Below, in pieces: positions 1-6,551 of a stretch of DNA of 15,195 bases. Position 1 is the first letter of the stretch. Every line of letters starts with the position of its first letter. A model generated the notes under the pieces. The model was given only the letters and a program-made list of their open reading frames with translations. It had not been told where the DNA came from and ran no database searches. The DNA comes from Caldisericota bacterium (GTDB lineage: Bacteria > Caldisericota > Caldisericia > Cryosericales > Cryosericaceae). The translations under genes and the position numbers were made by a program. The stretch covers positions 1 through 15,195 of the forward strand of contig JAPLGK010000237.1 of assembly GCA_026390195.1 (NCBI GenBank), given 5' to 3'.

Positions 1-2
1 TC

Positions 3-383
3 TATGACCGGGACCGCTCGGCATACTATGCAGCCCTGCAACGTGTGCGTGAACACGACATGGATATGACCGGCTGGCTCGAATATTACGTGGGAGGTCT
101 GGCCACACAGATGCAGGAAGTACAGAGCAAGGGCGAACAAGTCATCAAGACTGGCGTCCTGCAGATCAAGGCAGGAGCTGTGGCGTTCTCGGGGACCGCT
201 CTGAGCGTGTTTTCGGCCATCCTCAGGGATGGCATCAACACGCCATCGGCCCTCACAGTCAAGCTTCATATCAGTCACAGCACCCTGCAACGACATCTGA
301 GAAGCCTCATTGGGGCTGGTCTCATACGAGCCGTGCAGTCGGGCACTCACGACCCCACGGCTCACTACGAAGCCAACATCTAG
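3..383 (+). CDS. Fic-family protein, C-terminal part (5' end outside window)
   Basis: The frame is open from the first full codon at base 3, so the gene starts upstream of the window. The visible start, YDRDRSAYYAALQRVREHD, followed by a WLEYYVGGLA segment, matches the region after the catalytic HPFxxGNGR loop in Fic-domain proteins. The catalytic motif itself is not in the window. Fic proteins usually transfer AMP or a related group from a nucleotide to a target protein. The last ~75 residues look like a winged-helix domain (TPSALTVKLHISHSTLQRHL, then a GLIRAV wing), which many Fic proteins carry at the C-terminus for DNA binding or autoregulation. The gene ends 130 bases before the end of the convergent MFS gene. 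The family call is fairly firm; target and activity cannot be judged. Confidence 0.8.
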   Translation, partial: YDRDRSAYYAALQRVREHDMDMTGWLEYYVGGLATQMQEVQSKGEQVIKTGVLQIKAGAVAFSGTALSVFSAILRDGINTPSALTVKLHISHSTLQRHLRSLIGAGLIRAVQSGTHDPTAHYEANI

Positions 384-513
384 GTGCTGCGTCACCCTAG
401 TGCGTCCAGGCATCCAAGGAGAATGACGAGCAGCCCAAGAGGCAAGACCTGGGAACGCCAGAGAGGCAGGACAAGACCGAGTCCGAGTCGAACTGACGCT
501 GTTGCTGGGTGTT
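384..513. other. convergent intergenic spacer, nothing convincing
   Basis: This is the gap between the ends of the Fic-family and MFS genes. I see no strong hairpin with a U-tract. A plus-strand open frame crosses it, but it is rich in Arg/Ser/Pro, has no usable ribosome binding site, and runs antisense into the MFS gene. Confidence 0.4.
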
Positions 514-1779
514 TCAGGACAGCCCGTACTTCCGGTGGAGGACAATGCTCAGGGCCAGCCCTGCTGCTGCCAGCACTCCGGCTGCCATGAACACCGGCGT
601 GTAGGTGCCCGTGGCGTCATAGACCAGTGAACCGATGGTCGGCGCGAAGGCTCCGAGGGCGAAGGCGGTGAACACCAAACCGAAGTTGACACCGAGATGT
701 TCGACGCCAAAGCAGATGGATGTCAAGGTGGGAAACAGGGCCAACGTGGCCGCGAACCCCCAGCCGAGACACGCAGCCGCCAGGTACAACATGAGCTGAC
801 TCGTGGCGATGACGGGGAACAACAGAAACGTGAAAGTCTGAAGCACGCAGGTGAGAGTCATGACGCGCACAGCTCCAAACCTGTCACCAAGGTAGCCAGC
901 CACCGGTCGACCGAACCCGTTGAAAGCGGCGAATGCTGAGGTTGCCAGCGCGGCTTTCGTGGGCGTAAGGCCCAGCACCAGCTTGCCATAGGATGGGATA
1001 AGCCCGATGCTCAGCTGCCCACCGGCCACCACCAGGGCAAACGTCGACCAAAGGACCCAGAATACCGGGCTTCGCAGCTCCTCTCCTGGCAGAGCCTCCT
1101 TGCGGACCGCGATGACCTTCCTCGTCGCAGGCACGGGAGGCGCCCATCCGCTGGGAGGATTGCGCATCAGCGCGGCGGCAAACAGCGACACGAGAGAGGC
1201 CATGACGGCGTCGACAAGGAGGGTCCCTTCGATCCCCAGCCGGGGAATCAGAACAGCCGCCTTGATAGGAGCAAAGAACAGCGCTCCAAGCCCAAACCCC
1301 ATGACGGCAACGGACACGGCAAACCCGGGTCTATCGGGATACCACTTGCGCGCGGGAGGAGATACACTCGCATAGGTCAGCGCGCAGGCGGCGCCCCCCA
1401 CGACGCCGTATGTCAGAACCAGCCACCAGACTTGAGGAAGACGACCGACCAGGGCCGCCAGCCCGTAGGAGACAAAGAACAGGATGGCGCCAGCGGAGGC
1501 GACCCGCCTGGGACCCAGTTTGTCCTGCAATCTGCCCGCAGGCACCATGAACAGTGCAAAGACGACCATGAACGCGGAGTACGGGAGCGCCGACATCGCC
1601 GTCGTCCAGCCAAACCTCTCCACCAGGGGATTGATGTAGACGCCCCATGCATAGGAGAGACCTCCCATGAGACCGAGCAGGAACCCGGCAAACGGGATTC
1701 TCCACCTGGTCCGGAGTAGGGGCTCGGATGCATTCTCTTTCGCTGTCGGCCGTGCAGGGGACTGGTCGGTGCTGTTCAT
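514..1779 (-). CDS. MFS transporter, OFA (oxalate/formate antiporter-like) family
   Basis: This is a 421-residue integral membrane protein with about twelve hydrophobic segments, the normal MFS size. The first helix region (GFLLGLMGGLSYAWGVYINP) followed by an ERFGW motif is typical of the OFA subfamily, which exchanges small carboxylates such as oxalate and formate, though many members have other or unknown substrates. The loop 2-3 MFS signature is present as AGRLQDKLGPRR, and its second-half counterpart as AGYLGDRFGAVR. I chose the ATG at 1779 because GGGAGG lies just upstream with correct spacing; the frame is open 28 codons further, but those residues are Cys/Trp-rich and not transporter-like. 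It is divergent from the ClbS-hydrolase fusion, and the two share 284 bases of upstream DNA. The substrate is not predictable. Confidence 0.88.
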   Translation of the reverse strand: MNSTDQSPARPTAKENASEPLLRTRWRIPFAGFLLGLMGGLSYAWGVYINPLVERFGWTTAMSALPYSAFMVVFALFMVPAGRLQDKLGPRRVASAGAILFFVSYGLAALVGRLPQVWWLVLTYGVVGGAACALTYASVSPPARKWYPDRPGFAVSVAVMGFGLGALFFAPIKAAVLIPRLGIEGTLLVDAVMASLVSLFAAALMRNPPSGWAPPVPATRKVIAVRKEALPGEELRSPVFWVLWSTFALVVAGGQLSIGLIPSYGKLVLGLTPTKAALATSAFAAFNGFGRPVAGYLGDRFGAVRVMTLTCVLQTFTFLLFPVIATSQLMLYLAAACLGWGFAATLALFPTLTSICFGVEHLGVNFGLVFTAFALGAFAPTIGSLVYDATGTYTPVFMAAGVLAAAGLALSIVLHRKYGLS

Positions 1780-1875
1780 TTCGTTCCTCCCACAGAGCGA
1801 GTGTGCTTGAGTTTGCATCCACCAACAGTGCGTAACCCCTGCACAGTGCACGTAGCCTGTCATGCACGTGCGTCC

Positions 1876-1904
1876 AGCCTACTCTGGCCTTGGCGCATTG
1901 TCAA
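1876..1904 (-). promoter_or_regulatory. probable promoter of the MFS gene
   Basis: On the minus strand a perfect -35 TTGACA (1899-1904) is followed after 17 bases by TAGGCT (1876-1881) as a weak -10. Transcription would start near 1869 and leave a leader of about 90 bases before the ATG at 1779. The -35 is convincing; the -10 matches only three of six consensus bases. Confidence 0.45.
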
Positions 1905-1913
1905 GTTCACGCA

Positions 1914-1956
1914 TTGCCTCACCCATTGTCTGCTCCGAATTGCATCGTTGCCTCAC
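1914..1956. repeat. direct repeat TTGCCTCAC x2 between divergent genes
   Basis: TTGCCTCAC occurs at 1914-1922 and again at 1948-1956, with start positions 34 bases apart. Both copies sit between the putative MFS promoter and the fusion gene's promoter, where a regulator serving both genes could bind. Two 9-mers in a small AT-richer region may be chance. Confidence 0.25.
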
Positions 1957-1969
1957 GGATAAATCTACT
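1940..1969 (+). promoter_or_regulatory. possible promoter for the ClbS-hydrolase fusion
   Basis: TTGCAT (1940-1945), 18-base spacer, TCTACT (1964-1969). Both boxes are imperfect. It would start transcription near 1976, just upstream of the GAGGAGG site of the short leader ORF. Confidence 0.28.
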
Positions 1970-1999
1970 CCAGCACGCTAGACTGAGGAGGAACGTGCG

Positions 2000-2083
2000 A
2001 TGTGGTGTATCATGAGAGAGACAGCCGTGACAGATACGCGAAGCAACACGCAAGGAGGCAGCCATGCCAAAACCAACCAATAG
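2000..2083 (+). CDS. possible 27-codon leader ORF overlapping the next gene
   Basis: ATG at 2000 is preceded by a full Shine-Dalgarno GAGGAGG (1985-1991) with an 8-base spacer. The frame encodes a 27-residue polar peptide beginning MWCIMRETAV and ends at TAG 2081-2083, overlapping the first 20 bases of the ClbS-hydrolase gene in another frame. Such an arrangement can couple translation of the downstream gene or act as a regulatory leader. The peptide matches no family I know. The strong ribosome binding site is the main evidence; the ORF could be accidental. Confidence 0.35.
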   Translation: MWCIMRETAVTDTRSNTQGGSHAKTNQ

Positions 2084-3152
2084 ACAGGAACTGCTGGACG
2101 AAGCTCAGAAGGAGTACGAGGCGCTGAAGAAGAAAGTCGCCGAGTTCACGCCGGAGGAGATGGTCCGGCCGGGAGTCATCGGTGTCTGGTCTATCAAAGA
2201 TATCCTGGCACACCTGCTGGAATGGCAGAGGATGTTCATGGGATGGTATGAGGCGGGGCTGCGTGGCGAGAAGCCGGCCGTCCCGGCCAGGGGGTACAAC
2301 TGGAGTCAACTGCCTGCGCTGAACCAGGACATCTACGAGTGGTGCCGGGACGCGGCGCTGGACGACGTCAGGAGCCAGCTGGAGGCATCGCACAGGCACA
2401 TGCTGGAGGTGGCCGGGTCGCTGTCCGAGGAGGAGCTGTTCACCGCGAGGCGCCATAAGTGGACGGGCACCAGCAACATGGCTGCCTACGTCAACTCATG
2501 CACCGGCGCCCACTACCGTTGGGCACGGACGGGTATCCGCAGGGGGACGAAGGACTGCTCCGACGCGACGCCCGCTGCGAAACCGGCAGAGAGTCCGACC
2601 ACAGCTGCGGGCACCCGCATGACGGCGGGCAGGTCCGCTCTGTTGATCATCGATGTGCAGAGAGAGCTGTTCGAGAAGTCGACGCCCATCTACCAAGCAG
2701 ACGAGCTGCTGAGGAACATCAACCAGCTGGTCGACCGCGCGCATGCGGCGGATGCGCCTGTGTTTTTCGTCCAGCACTGCAGCTGGAAGACCCTGGTGGA
2801 GGGCACCGACGGGTGGCAGCTGCATCCAGCATTGAAACCGCTGACCACGGACCATTTCATCCACAAGCATCACGGCAACGCGTTCCAGGAAACAACACTC
2901 AAGGGTGAGCTGGATGCCTTGCACGTGCGCCGCGTCGTGGTGGCGGGCCTCTTGACCGTCAACTGTGTCCAGGTCACCTGCAATGGTGCGCACGAGCTGG
3001 GGTATGACGTCGTGCTGGTGAAGGACGCCCACAGCAACTACAATGTGAAAGCTCATGACGACATCGACGAGTGGAACGAGAAGTTGAGCCACGGCATCGT
3101 GCAGCTGCAGGCTACAGCCGAGGTCGACTTTGGGGCGCCCGGCAACACATGA
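2064..3152 (+). CDS. ClbS/DfsB-like domain fused to an isochorismatase-family cysteine hydrolase
   Basis: 362 residues in two domains. Residues 1-163 match the ClbS/DfsB (DUF1706) four-helix family: PKPTNRQELLDEAQKEY at the start, the GYNW segment at 77-80, and KWTGT near 132-136. The founding member ClbS hydrolyses the cyclopropane of colibactin for self-protection; most relatives are uncharacterised. A Thr/Ala/Pro-rich linker (164-188) leads to an isochorismatase-like hydrolase (190-355) with the expected Asp197 (LLIIDVQ), Lys268 and Cys301 catalytic triad. Such enzymes cleave C-N or vinyl-ether bonds in small molecules. AGGAGG at 2053-2058 sets the ATG at 2064. There is no stop between the domains; Met186 could serve as an internal start but lacks a good ribosome binding site. 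The substrate is unknown; detoxification is an inference. Confidence 0.87.
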   Translation: MPKPTNRQELLDEAQKEYEALKKKVAEFTPEEMVRPGVIGVWSIKDILAHLLEWQRMFMGWYEAGLRGEKPAVPARGYNWSQLPALNQDIYEWCRDAALDDVRSQLEASHRHMLEVAGSLSEEELFTARRHKWTGTSNMAAYVNSCTGAHYRWARTGIRRGTKDCSDATPAAKPAESPTTAAGTRMTAGRSALLIIDVQRELFEKSTPIYQADELLRNINQLVDRAHAADAPVFFVQHCSWKTLVEGTDGWQLHPALKPLTTDHFIHKHHGNAFQETTLKGELDALHVRRVVVAGLLTVNCVQVTCNGAHELGYDVVLVKDAHSNYNVKAHDDIDEWNEKLSHGIVQLQATAEVDFGAPGNT

Positions 3153-3205
3153 CTGCAGGAGTACGAACCGTGAGAATGCCCCTCCAGGAAATGGTTTCAC
3201 AATGA

Positions 3206-3220
3206 CCGGGAACTTCCCGG
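3206..3220. other. 15-base palindrome after the fusion gene
   Basis: CCGGGAA-C-TTCCCGG is a perfect odd-centred palindrome 53 bases after the stop of the ClbS-hydrolase gene. As RNA it would form only a 5-bp stem with an AACTT loop and has no U-tract, so it is a weak terminator or a protein-binding site. The rest of the 3153-3311 gap shows no clear promoter for the SIMPL gene. Confidence 0.3.
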
Positions 3221-3311
3221 GCACACCGGCCGTCCTAGCAGTGAACATGAAACGCGACTTGCCGAACGAAGGCAGACACACATTCTGATTGCGCAGTACA
3301 GGAGGTATACC

Positions 3312-4070
3312 ATGAAGAAGAGATTTGCATTCATTGCACTGCAGTCCATTGCCATCGTGGCCATTGCGGCCGTCATTGCCTTTTCGCCGGCCCTCAGCGC
3401 CAAACAGCTCGTCAAGGCTGACACGACGACGACCGTTCCAACACCATCAGTCAGTGTGACCGGCACTGGCAAGATCACGGTCAAGCCCACCATCGCGCGT
3501 ATCAACTTCGGCGTCTTCACCAGCAAGGAGACATCCAGCGCCGCGCAGACCGAGAACGACGCCATCATGAGCAAGATCACCGCGGCCGTCAAGGCCGCCG
3601 GCATCAAGGATGAGGATATCCAGACCACTGGATACAGCCTTCAGCCTAGGTACGAGTGGAACAAGGAAACCGAGAAGTCCGTCCTTGTCGGCTACGACAT
3701 GAACCACACCATGATGGTCATCGTCCACGCCATCAAGGACGCCGGCAAGATCGTCAGCCTCATCGCTGACAATGGCGCTAACGTGGTCAACGGCATCTCC
3801 TTCGACGTCGACGATGCAACGCTCGAACAGACCAGGCTCGCCGCTCTCGACCTCGCCATGACCAGTGCCCGCAAGAGAGCGGACGTCGTCGCCAAGGCAG
3901 CCGGCAAGACGATCCTGTCCGTCCAGACGGTCAACGTGAACGAGAATACCTATTCTCCGAACGCGATCTACAGGAGCGACATGGCGGTCGCCAAGGAAAG
4001 CGCACCAGCCCCTGTGGAAGCCGGGACAATGGACATCTTGATCAGCGTCAGCGTCATCTATCTGTTCTAG
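3312..4070 (+). CDS. secreted SIMPL-domain (DUF541, YggE-like) protein
   Basis: 252 residues. The N-terminus is a classical Sec signal peptide: MKKR, a hydrophobic core to about residue 26, and a likely cleavage after ALSA at 30. The mature part is one SIMPL domain, recognised by VSVTGTGKITVKPTIARINF near 46-66, the later TGYSLQPRYEW region, and ARKRADVVAKAAGK near 192-205. E. coli YggE of this family is linked to lowering oxidative stress; the molecular activity is unsettled. The size fits the family. AGGAGG six bases before the ATG gives a firm start. A rho-independent hairpin follows 25 bases after the stop, so this gene ends its transcription unit. It lies 159 bases after the ClbS-hydrolase fusion and may be co-transcribed with it. 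Confidence 0.9.
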   Translation: MKKRFAFIALQSIAIVAIAAVIAFSPALSAKQLVKADTTTTVPTPSVSVTGTGKITVKPTIARINFGVFTSKETSSAAQTENDAIMSKITAAVKAAGIKDEDIQTTGYSLQPRYEWNKETEKSVLVGYDMNHTMMVIVHAIKDAGKIVSLIADNGANVVNGISFDVDDATLEQTRLAALDLAMTSARKRADVVAKAAGKTILSVQTVNVNENTYSPNAIYRSDMAVAKESAPAPVEAGTMDILISVSVIYLF

Positions 4071-4095
4071 AATCCCGAGCAGACCGTCCTGAAGA

Positions 4096-4120
4096 AAACC
4101 CCCGCCTCACGCGGGGGTTT
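4096..4120 (+). terminator. rho-independent terminator after the SIMPL gene
   Basis: AAACCCCCGC (4096-4105), loop CTCAC, GCGGGGGTTT (4111-4120): a perfect 10-bp inverted repeat that is GC-rich inside with A/T flanks. Only three T residues follow directly, but the symmetric A-run means it may work in both directions. Confidence 0.85.
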
Positions 4121-4201
4121 CTGCCATGAACCTGTCCGTGGGGCACGCACAAACCCCTGACAAGACACAGCGATACCTCTTGCAGTTCAGGTTGTTTTGT
4201 C

Positions 4202-4229
4202 TTGCACAGAACACTTGACGACATAAACT
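4202..4229 (+). promoter_or_regulatory. probable promoter of the first EVE gene
   Basis: TTGCAC (4202-4207), 16-base spacer, TAAACT (4224-4229). A start near 4236 would give a short leader containing AGGAGG at 4250-4255. The preceding terminator makes a new promoter here necessary. Confidence 0.42.
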
Positions 4230-4261
4230 GTGGAATAGAAGGGGCGGCCAGGAGGCAGGAG

Positions 4262-4729
4262 ATGGCAACATGGCTGTTTCGGGGCAACCCGAGGGACTTC
4301 GACGTCAACACATACTTGCAGGCGCACCGCGACATCCGGTGGTATGTCCACCAGCAGCTGCTGATTCCCGAGATGCACCTGGGCGACCCCGTCTACATCT
4401 GGCGATCGGATGGCGGTTCCCCCGGAACAGGAGGGATCGTGGCGCATGGGTTCCTGTCCGGCCCGGCTGTTGTGCGCCCCGACAGCGACTTCGTCACTTG
4501 GCTGCGCAAGAAGCCCGACATCTCCATCCCAACCGTCCTCATCAGGCTGGACGACGTCCGCCTGACGCCCCGCTCCGGTTGTCTCCTCAGGATGGAGATC
4601 CTGCAGGACGCTGCCCTGCGAAACCTGCAGGTCATCAGCATGCCCAGCGTGACCAACTACAAGCTGACGGCGGTCGAAGACGCGCGCCTGGCCCAGGTAT
4701 GGGAGGGGCGGAGGTTGCGCGACCTGTAG
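4262..4729 (+). CDS. EVE-domain protein (PUA-like), copy 1
   Basis: 155 residues, essentially a lone EVE domain, which is the usual length for stand-alone members. Motifs in order: TWLFRGNPRDF at the N-terminus, DIRWYVHQQ near 24-32, the GDPVYIWRSDG strand-loop near 41-51, GGIVAHG near 56-62, LDDVRLTP near 96-103, and TNYKLT near 132-137. EVE domains belong to the PUA/YTH-like fold and bind modified bases; some read modified DNA in restriction systems, others act on RNA. I chose the ATG at 4262 because AGGAGG lies six bases upstream; the 20 codons before it in frame are not EVE-like. The next gene is a paralogue. No nuclease or AAA partner is adjacent, so the function remains open. Confidence 0.87.
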   Translation: MATWLFRGNPRDFDVNTYLQAHRDIRWYVHQQLLIPEMHLGDPVYIWRSDGGSPGTGGIVAHGFLSGPAVVRPDSDFVTWLRKKPDISIPTVLIRLDDVRLTPRSGCLLRMEILQDAALRNLQVISMPSVTNYKLTAVEDARLAQVWEGRRLRDL

Positions 4730-4784
4730 CGACTTCCCGGCGGGTCAGTCGGTCAACTATGCTGACAGGAATTCGACCTCTCTC

Positions 4785-4812
4785 TTGATGAACGAGGGCG
4801 ATGGCCTACAGT
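4785..4812 (+). promoter_or_regulatory. possible promoter of the second EVE gene
   Basis: TTGATG (4785-4790), 16-base spacer, TACAGT (4807-4812). The spacing and the short leader repeat the layout seen before the first EVE gene, but both boxes match only four of six bases, so read-through from the first gene is equally possible. Confidence 0.3.
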
Positions 4813-4842
4813 ACTGTCAGGAACGAACATGGGAGGTACGAT

Positions 4843-5304
4843 ATGCCAACTTGGCTGTTTCAGGGAAGTCCCAAGGACTTTCCCGCCTTCGATGACTATC
4901 TTCGCAACTATACCGAGATCTCGTGGCACGCGCGGCAAAAGCGCGCCGCGGAAGAGATGTACCCGGACGATGAGGTGTACATCTGGCGCTTGGACGGCAA
5001 CCGGCCGGGAACGGGCGGCATCGTCGCACACGGGATTCTGACGACGGAGGCCCGCGTCATTGCCGACGAGGGCAGGAAACGGTGGGTGAGTCATCAGCCG
5101 GGCCCGACGGTCCCTTCGGTCGACATCACCCTCGACGACGTTCGTCTGACCCCTAAGGAAGGATGCCTGACACGGGTGGCCCTGTTGCAGGACGCAGTGC
5201 TGTGGAACATGCACGTCGTCCAGTCACCGCACCTCACCAACTACAAGCTGACCCCCGAAGAAGAGGAACGGATCGCCACGCTCTGGCGCGCTGCGAAGCG
5301 GTAG
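4843..5304 (+). CDS. EVE-domain protein (PUA-like), copy 2
   Basis: 153 residues, a second stand-alone EVE domain in tandem with the first after a 113-base gap. By eye about half of the aligned residues are identical, including TWLF, VYIWR, PGTGGIVAHG, LDDVRLTP, GCL, LQDA and TNYKLT. The main differences are at residues 14-40 and 64-90, the surface between the core strands, which fits divergence in ligand or partner choice after duplication. The start at 4843 is set by GGGAGG (4831-4836) with a 6-base spacer and by exact alignment with the first copy; an upstream in-frame ATG at 4801 has no comparable site. Base recognition is known for the family; the specific ligand here is unknown. Confidence 0.87.
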   Translation: MPTWLFQGSPKDFPAFDDYLRNYTEISWHARQKRAAEEMYPDDEVYIWRLDGNRPGTGGIVAHGILTTEARVIADEGRKRWVSHQPGPTVPSVDITLDDVRLTPKEGCLTRVALLQDAVLWNMHVVQSPHLTNYKLTPEEEERIATLWRAAKR

Positions 5305-5326
5305 GGATCCCCCGTCAAAACAAGTA

Positions 5327-5341
5327 CCCCGCTGGTCGGGA
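5327..5341 (-). terminator. weak terminator hairpin for the minus-strand small ORFs
   Basis: On the minus strand TCCCG-ACCAG-CGGGG forms a 5-bp stem (one G-U pair) and is followed within a few bases by TTGTTTT. It lies just after the stop of the 62-codon ORF. The stem is short, so support is modest. Confidence 0.3.
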
Positions 5342-5353
5342 CGGTCTGGACTT

Positions 5354-5542
5354 CTACCGAGACTTCCGGCCGTTGATGTTTTTGTCGCAGAGGGAGACCC
5401 TGCCCGTCCACCTGTTGACGACGCACTCGCGCCCATCGACGTTCGGGATCCGCTCATACCCAGGGCGGTTGGCCATGGCGACTGACACGAGTTCGACTAG
5501 CGTACCGATTGCAAGCATCAAAGGTTTTCCTATGTTCATCAT
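5354..5542 (-). CDS. small protein with N-terminal hydrophobic segment, unknown function
   Basis: 62 residues starting MMNIGKPLMLAIGTLVELV: a hydrophobic stretch of about 20 residues that reads as a signal peptide or membrane anchor, with a possible cleavage after VAMA at about 23. The remaining part is polar and basic with two Cys (in GRECVV and SLCDKN) that could pair outside the cytoplasm. The start is supported by GGAGG eight bases before the first ATG. It ends near a weak hairpin with a T-rich tail. It is preceded four bases upstream by a second small ORF on the same strand. I do not recognise the family; the ribosome binding site and protein-like composition are the reasons to annotate it. 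Confidence 0.5.
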   Translation of the reverse strand: MMNIGKPLMLAIGTLVELVSVAMANRPGYERIPNVDGRECVVNRWTGRVSLCDKNINGRKSR

Positions 5543-5546
5543 GAGA

Positions 5547-5681
5547 TCATCCTCCAGCGTGCTGCCTTTGCGGCACCGTGTGGTCCTCACCCATCAAGAC
5601 GTACTGCGCGCTCTTCTGGTTCCCGGCCAGACCCGAGGACACTGTCGGCGAGTCACCCCCAGTCACCTGGCATACGTTCAT
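5547..5681 (-). CDS. possible 44-residue small ORF upstream of the small membrane protein
   Basis: An ATG at 5681 opens a 44-codon frame beginning MNVCQVTGGDSPTVSSGLAG and ending in TGA at 5547-5549, four bases before the ATG of the next small ORF, so translation could be coupled. The codons favour G or C in third position like the accepted genes. Only a weak AGGA lies upstream of the ATG. No family is recognised. It may be a real small gene, a leader, or chance. Confidence 0.28.
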   Translation of the reverse strand: MNVCQVTGGDSPTVSSGLAGNQKSAQYVLMGEDHTVPQRQHAGG

Positions 5682-5732
5682 GGCGTGTCCTGGTTACATT
5701 CTCGTCCCTGTCTCGCTCCTGGCGCCTCGATC

Positions 5733-5754
5733 TATACTATCACAGACAGTCTGT
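5733..5754 (+). promoter_or_regulatory. -10 box followed by an operator-like palindrome
   Basis: TATACT (5733-5738) is a good -10 without a clear -35. Four bases on lies ACAGAC-A-GTCTGT (5742-5754), a perfect odd-centred palindrome covering the expected transcription start. That position is typical of repressor operators such as those of TetR-type regulators. No regulator gene is in the window. Confidence 0.38.
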
Positions 5755-5811
5755 TGTACGGGGACACCCATGGCCTAAGATGACGGCATGACATTTCGAC
5801 GAGGGGGAACC

Positions 5812-6435
5812 ATGAACCAGCAACCATCATCCATCCTTGGCGGTGCGACGACGCCGCGACCGACAGAGGTCCGACTGAAACCGCCCACAGCACAGCTGCA
5901 GGGCAGGCCTGCGCCATTCGACCCGACCCAGATCGCAGGGGCCGCCGCGTATGCTATCCTGCTGTACCTTGGCATCCTCTATGGACTCAGTCTGCTCCCC
6001 GGCACTGCCACCATGGCTCCTCGTCTGCAGAGTACCATCGCACTCGTCGGCAGTCTGTTGCTGACAGGCGCCCTCTTCGGGGTGATAGCCGTCCTGCGTG
6101 ACCGTCTGGCACGCCGCTCGCTCGGGGCCGCTCCCGAACAGATCATCAGGCTGGATGACGCCCTGCGGTGGCTGGTTCCTGCCGACCTCATGCTGTCCTA
6201 TACGGGCCCCATGACCATGCTTCGCCTCAACCTGCTGGACCTGTTGGCCATGGCAGACAACGCTCAGCAGCGGGTACCCGCTGCTGCGTATGCAGCATGG
6301 CCCGCCCCGCTCGACCACCTGGCGGCAGCCGTGTTCACCACCTACTATGGTATCCCAAATCCAGACGTCGACCCGTTCGTCTCCCAGGACACCGTGGAAC
6401 TTGGTCGATACCTCGCGCAGCGCCACCAGGCCTGA
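5812..6435 (+). CDS. unknown membrane protein with two transmembrane segments
   Basis: 207 residues from the ATG at 5812, chosen because GAGGGGGAA lies just upstream. Residues 1-40 are Pro/Gln/Thr-rich and probably disordered. Two hydrophobic helices follow at about 41-62 and 75-95, separated by a short loop, then a basic stretch (RDRLARRS) that would place the C-terminal ~110 residues in the cytoplasm. That domain contains a short LDDALRWLVPADLM segment and an Ala-rich helical part; I find no catalytic motif. It is the first of three same-strand genes (next gap 116 bases with its own promoter, then 23 bases). I do not recognise the family. Confidence 0.72.
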   Translation: MNQQPSSILGGATTPRPTEVRLKPPTAQLQGRPAPFDPTQIAGAAAYAILLYLGILYGLSLLPGTATMAPRLQSTIALVGSLLLTGALFGVIAVLRDRLARRSLGAAPEQIIRLDDALRWLVPADLMLSYTGPMTMLRLNLLDLLAMADNAQQRVPAAAYAAWPAPLDHLAAAVFTTYYGIPNPDVDPFVSQDTVELGRYLAQRHQA

Positions 6436-6465
6436 CCGGACGGAATTGGAATGGCAGCGGACCAC

Positions 6466-6494
6466 GTGACGAAGAATCCACAACGTGCTAGAAT
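6466..6494 (+). promoter_or_regulatory. extended -10 promoter before the tail-anchored protein
   Basis: GTGACG (6466-6471), 17-base spacer, TAGAAT (6489-6494) preceded by TGC, giving an extended -10. Transcription would start near 6501 and serve the 130-residue and 137-residue membrane proteins. Confidence 0.55.
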
Positions 6495-6551
6495 AAGAAA
6501 GCAGATTTGTTACGGCGCCAACGGACCGATGTGGCAAGGGGGATGATACCT

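Larger units (their letters stand above)
5543..5811. other. divergent intergenic region
   Basis: Apart from the possible 44-codon ORF, this region holds a -10-like TATACT at 5733-5738, the ACAGAC-A-GTCTGT palindrome just after it, and the ribosome binding site of the next gene. I see no RNA gene. Confidence 0.4.

Noticed and set aside
384..590. 68-codon plus-strand open frame after the Fic gene
   Set aside because: Arg/Ser/Pro-rich, its only purine-rich site sits one base before an internal ATG, and it overlaps the MFS gene antisense.
2619..3152. Separate isochorismatase gene starting at internal Met186
   Set aside because: No Shine-Dalgarno before this ATG and no stop between domains, so a single fusion is simpler.
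2496..3281. 261-codon minus-strand frame opposite the ClbS-hydrolase fusion
   Set aside because: It mirrors a GC-rich coding strand; composition is not protein-like and the plus strand has clear domains.
3..5304. A defence island built from the Fic, ClbS-like and EVE genes
   Set aside because: The Fic end is partial, no nuclease, methylase or ATPase partner is present, and the genes are in separate transcription units; the grouping is not supported.
5578..5778. 66-codon plus-strand frame between the second EVE gene and the membrane cluster
   Set aside because: No ribosome site, starts and ends in the control region, composition rich in Pro/Cys/Trp without pattern.
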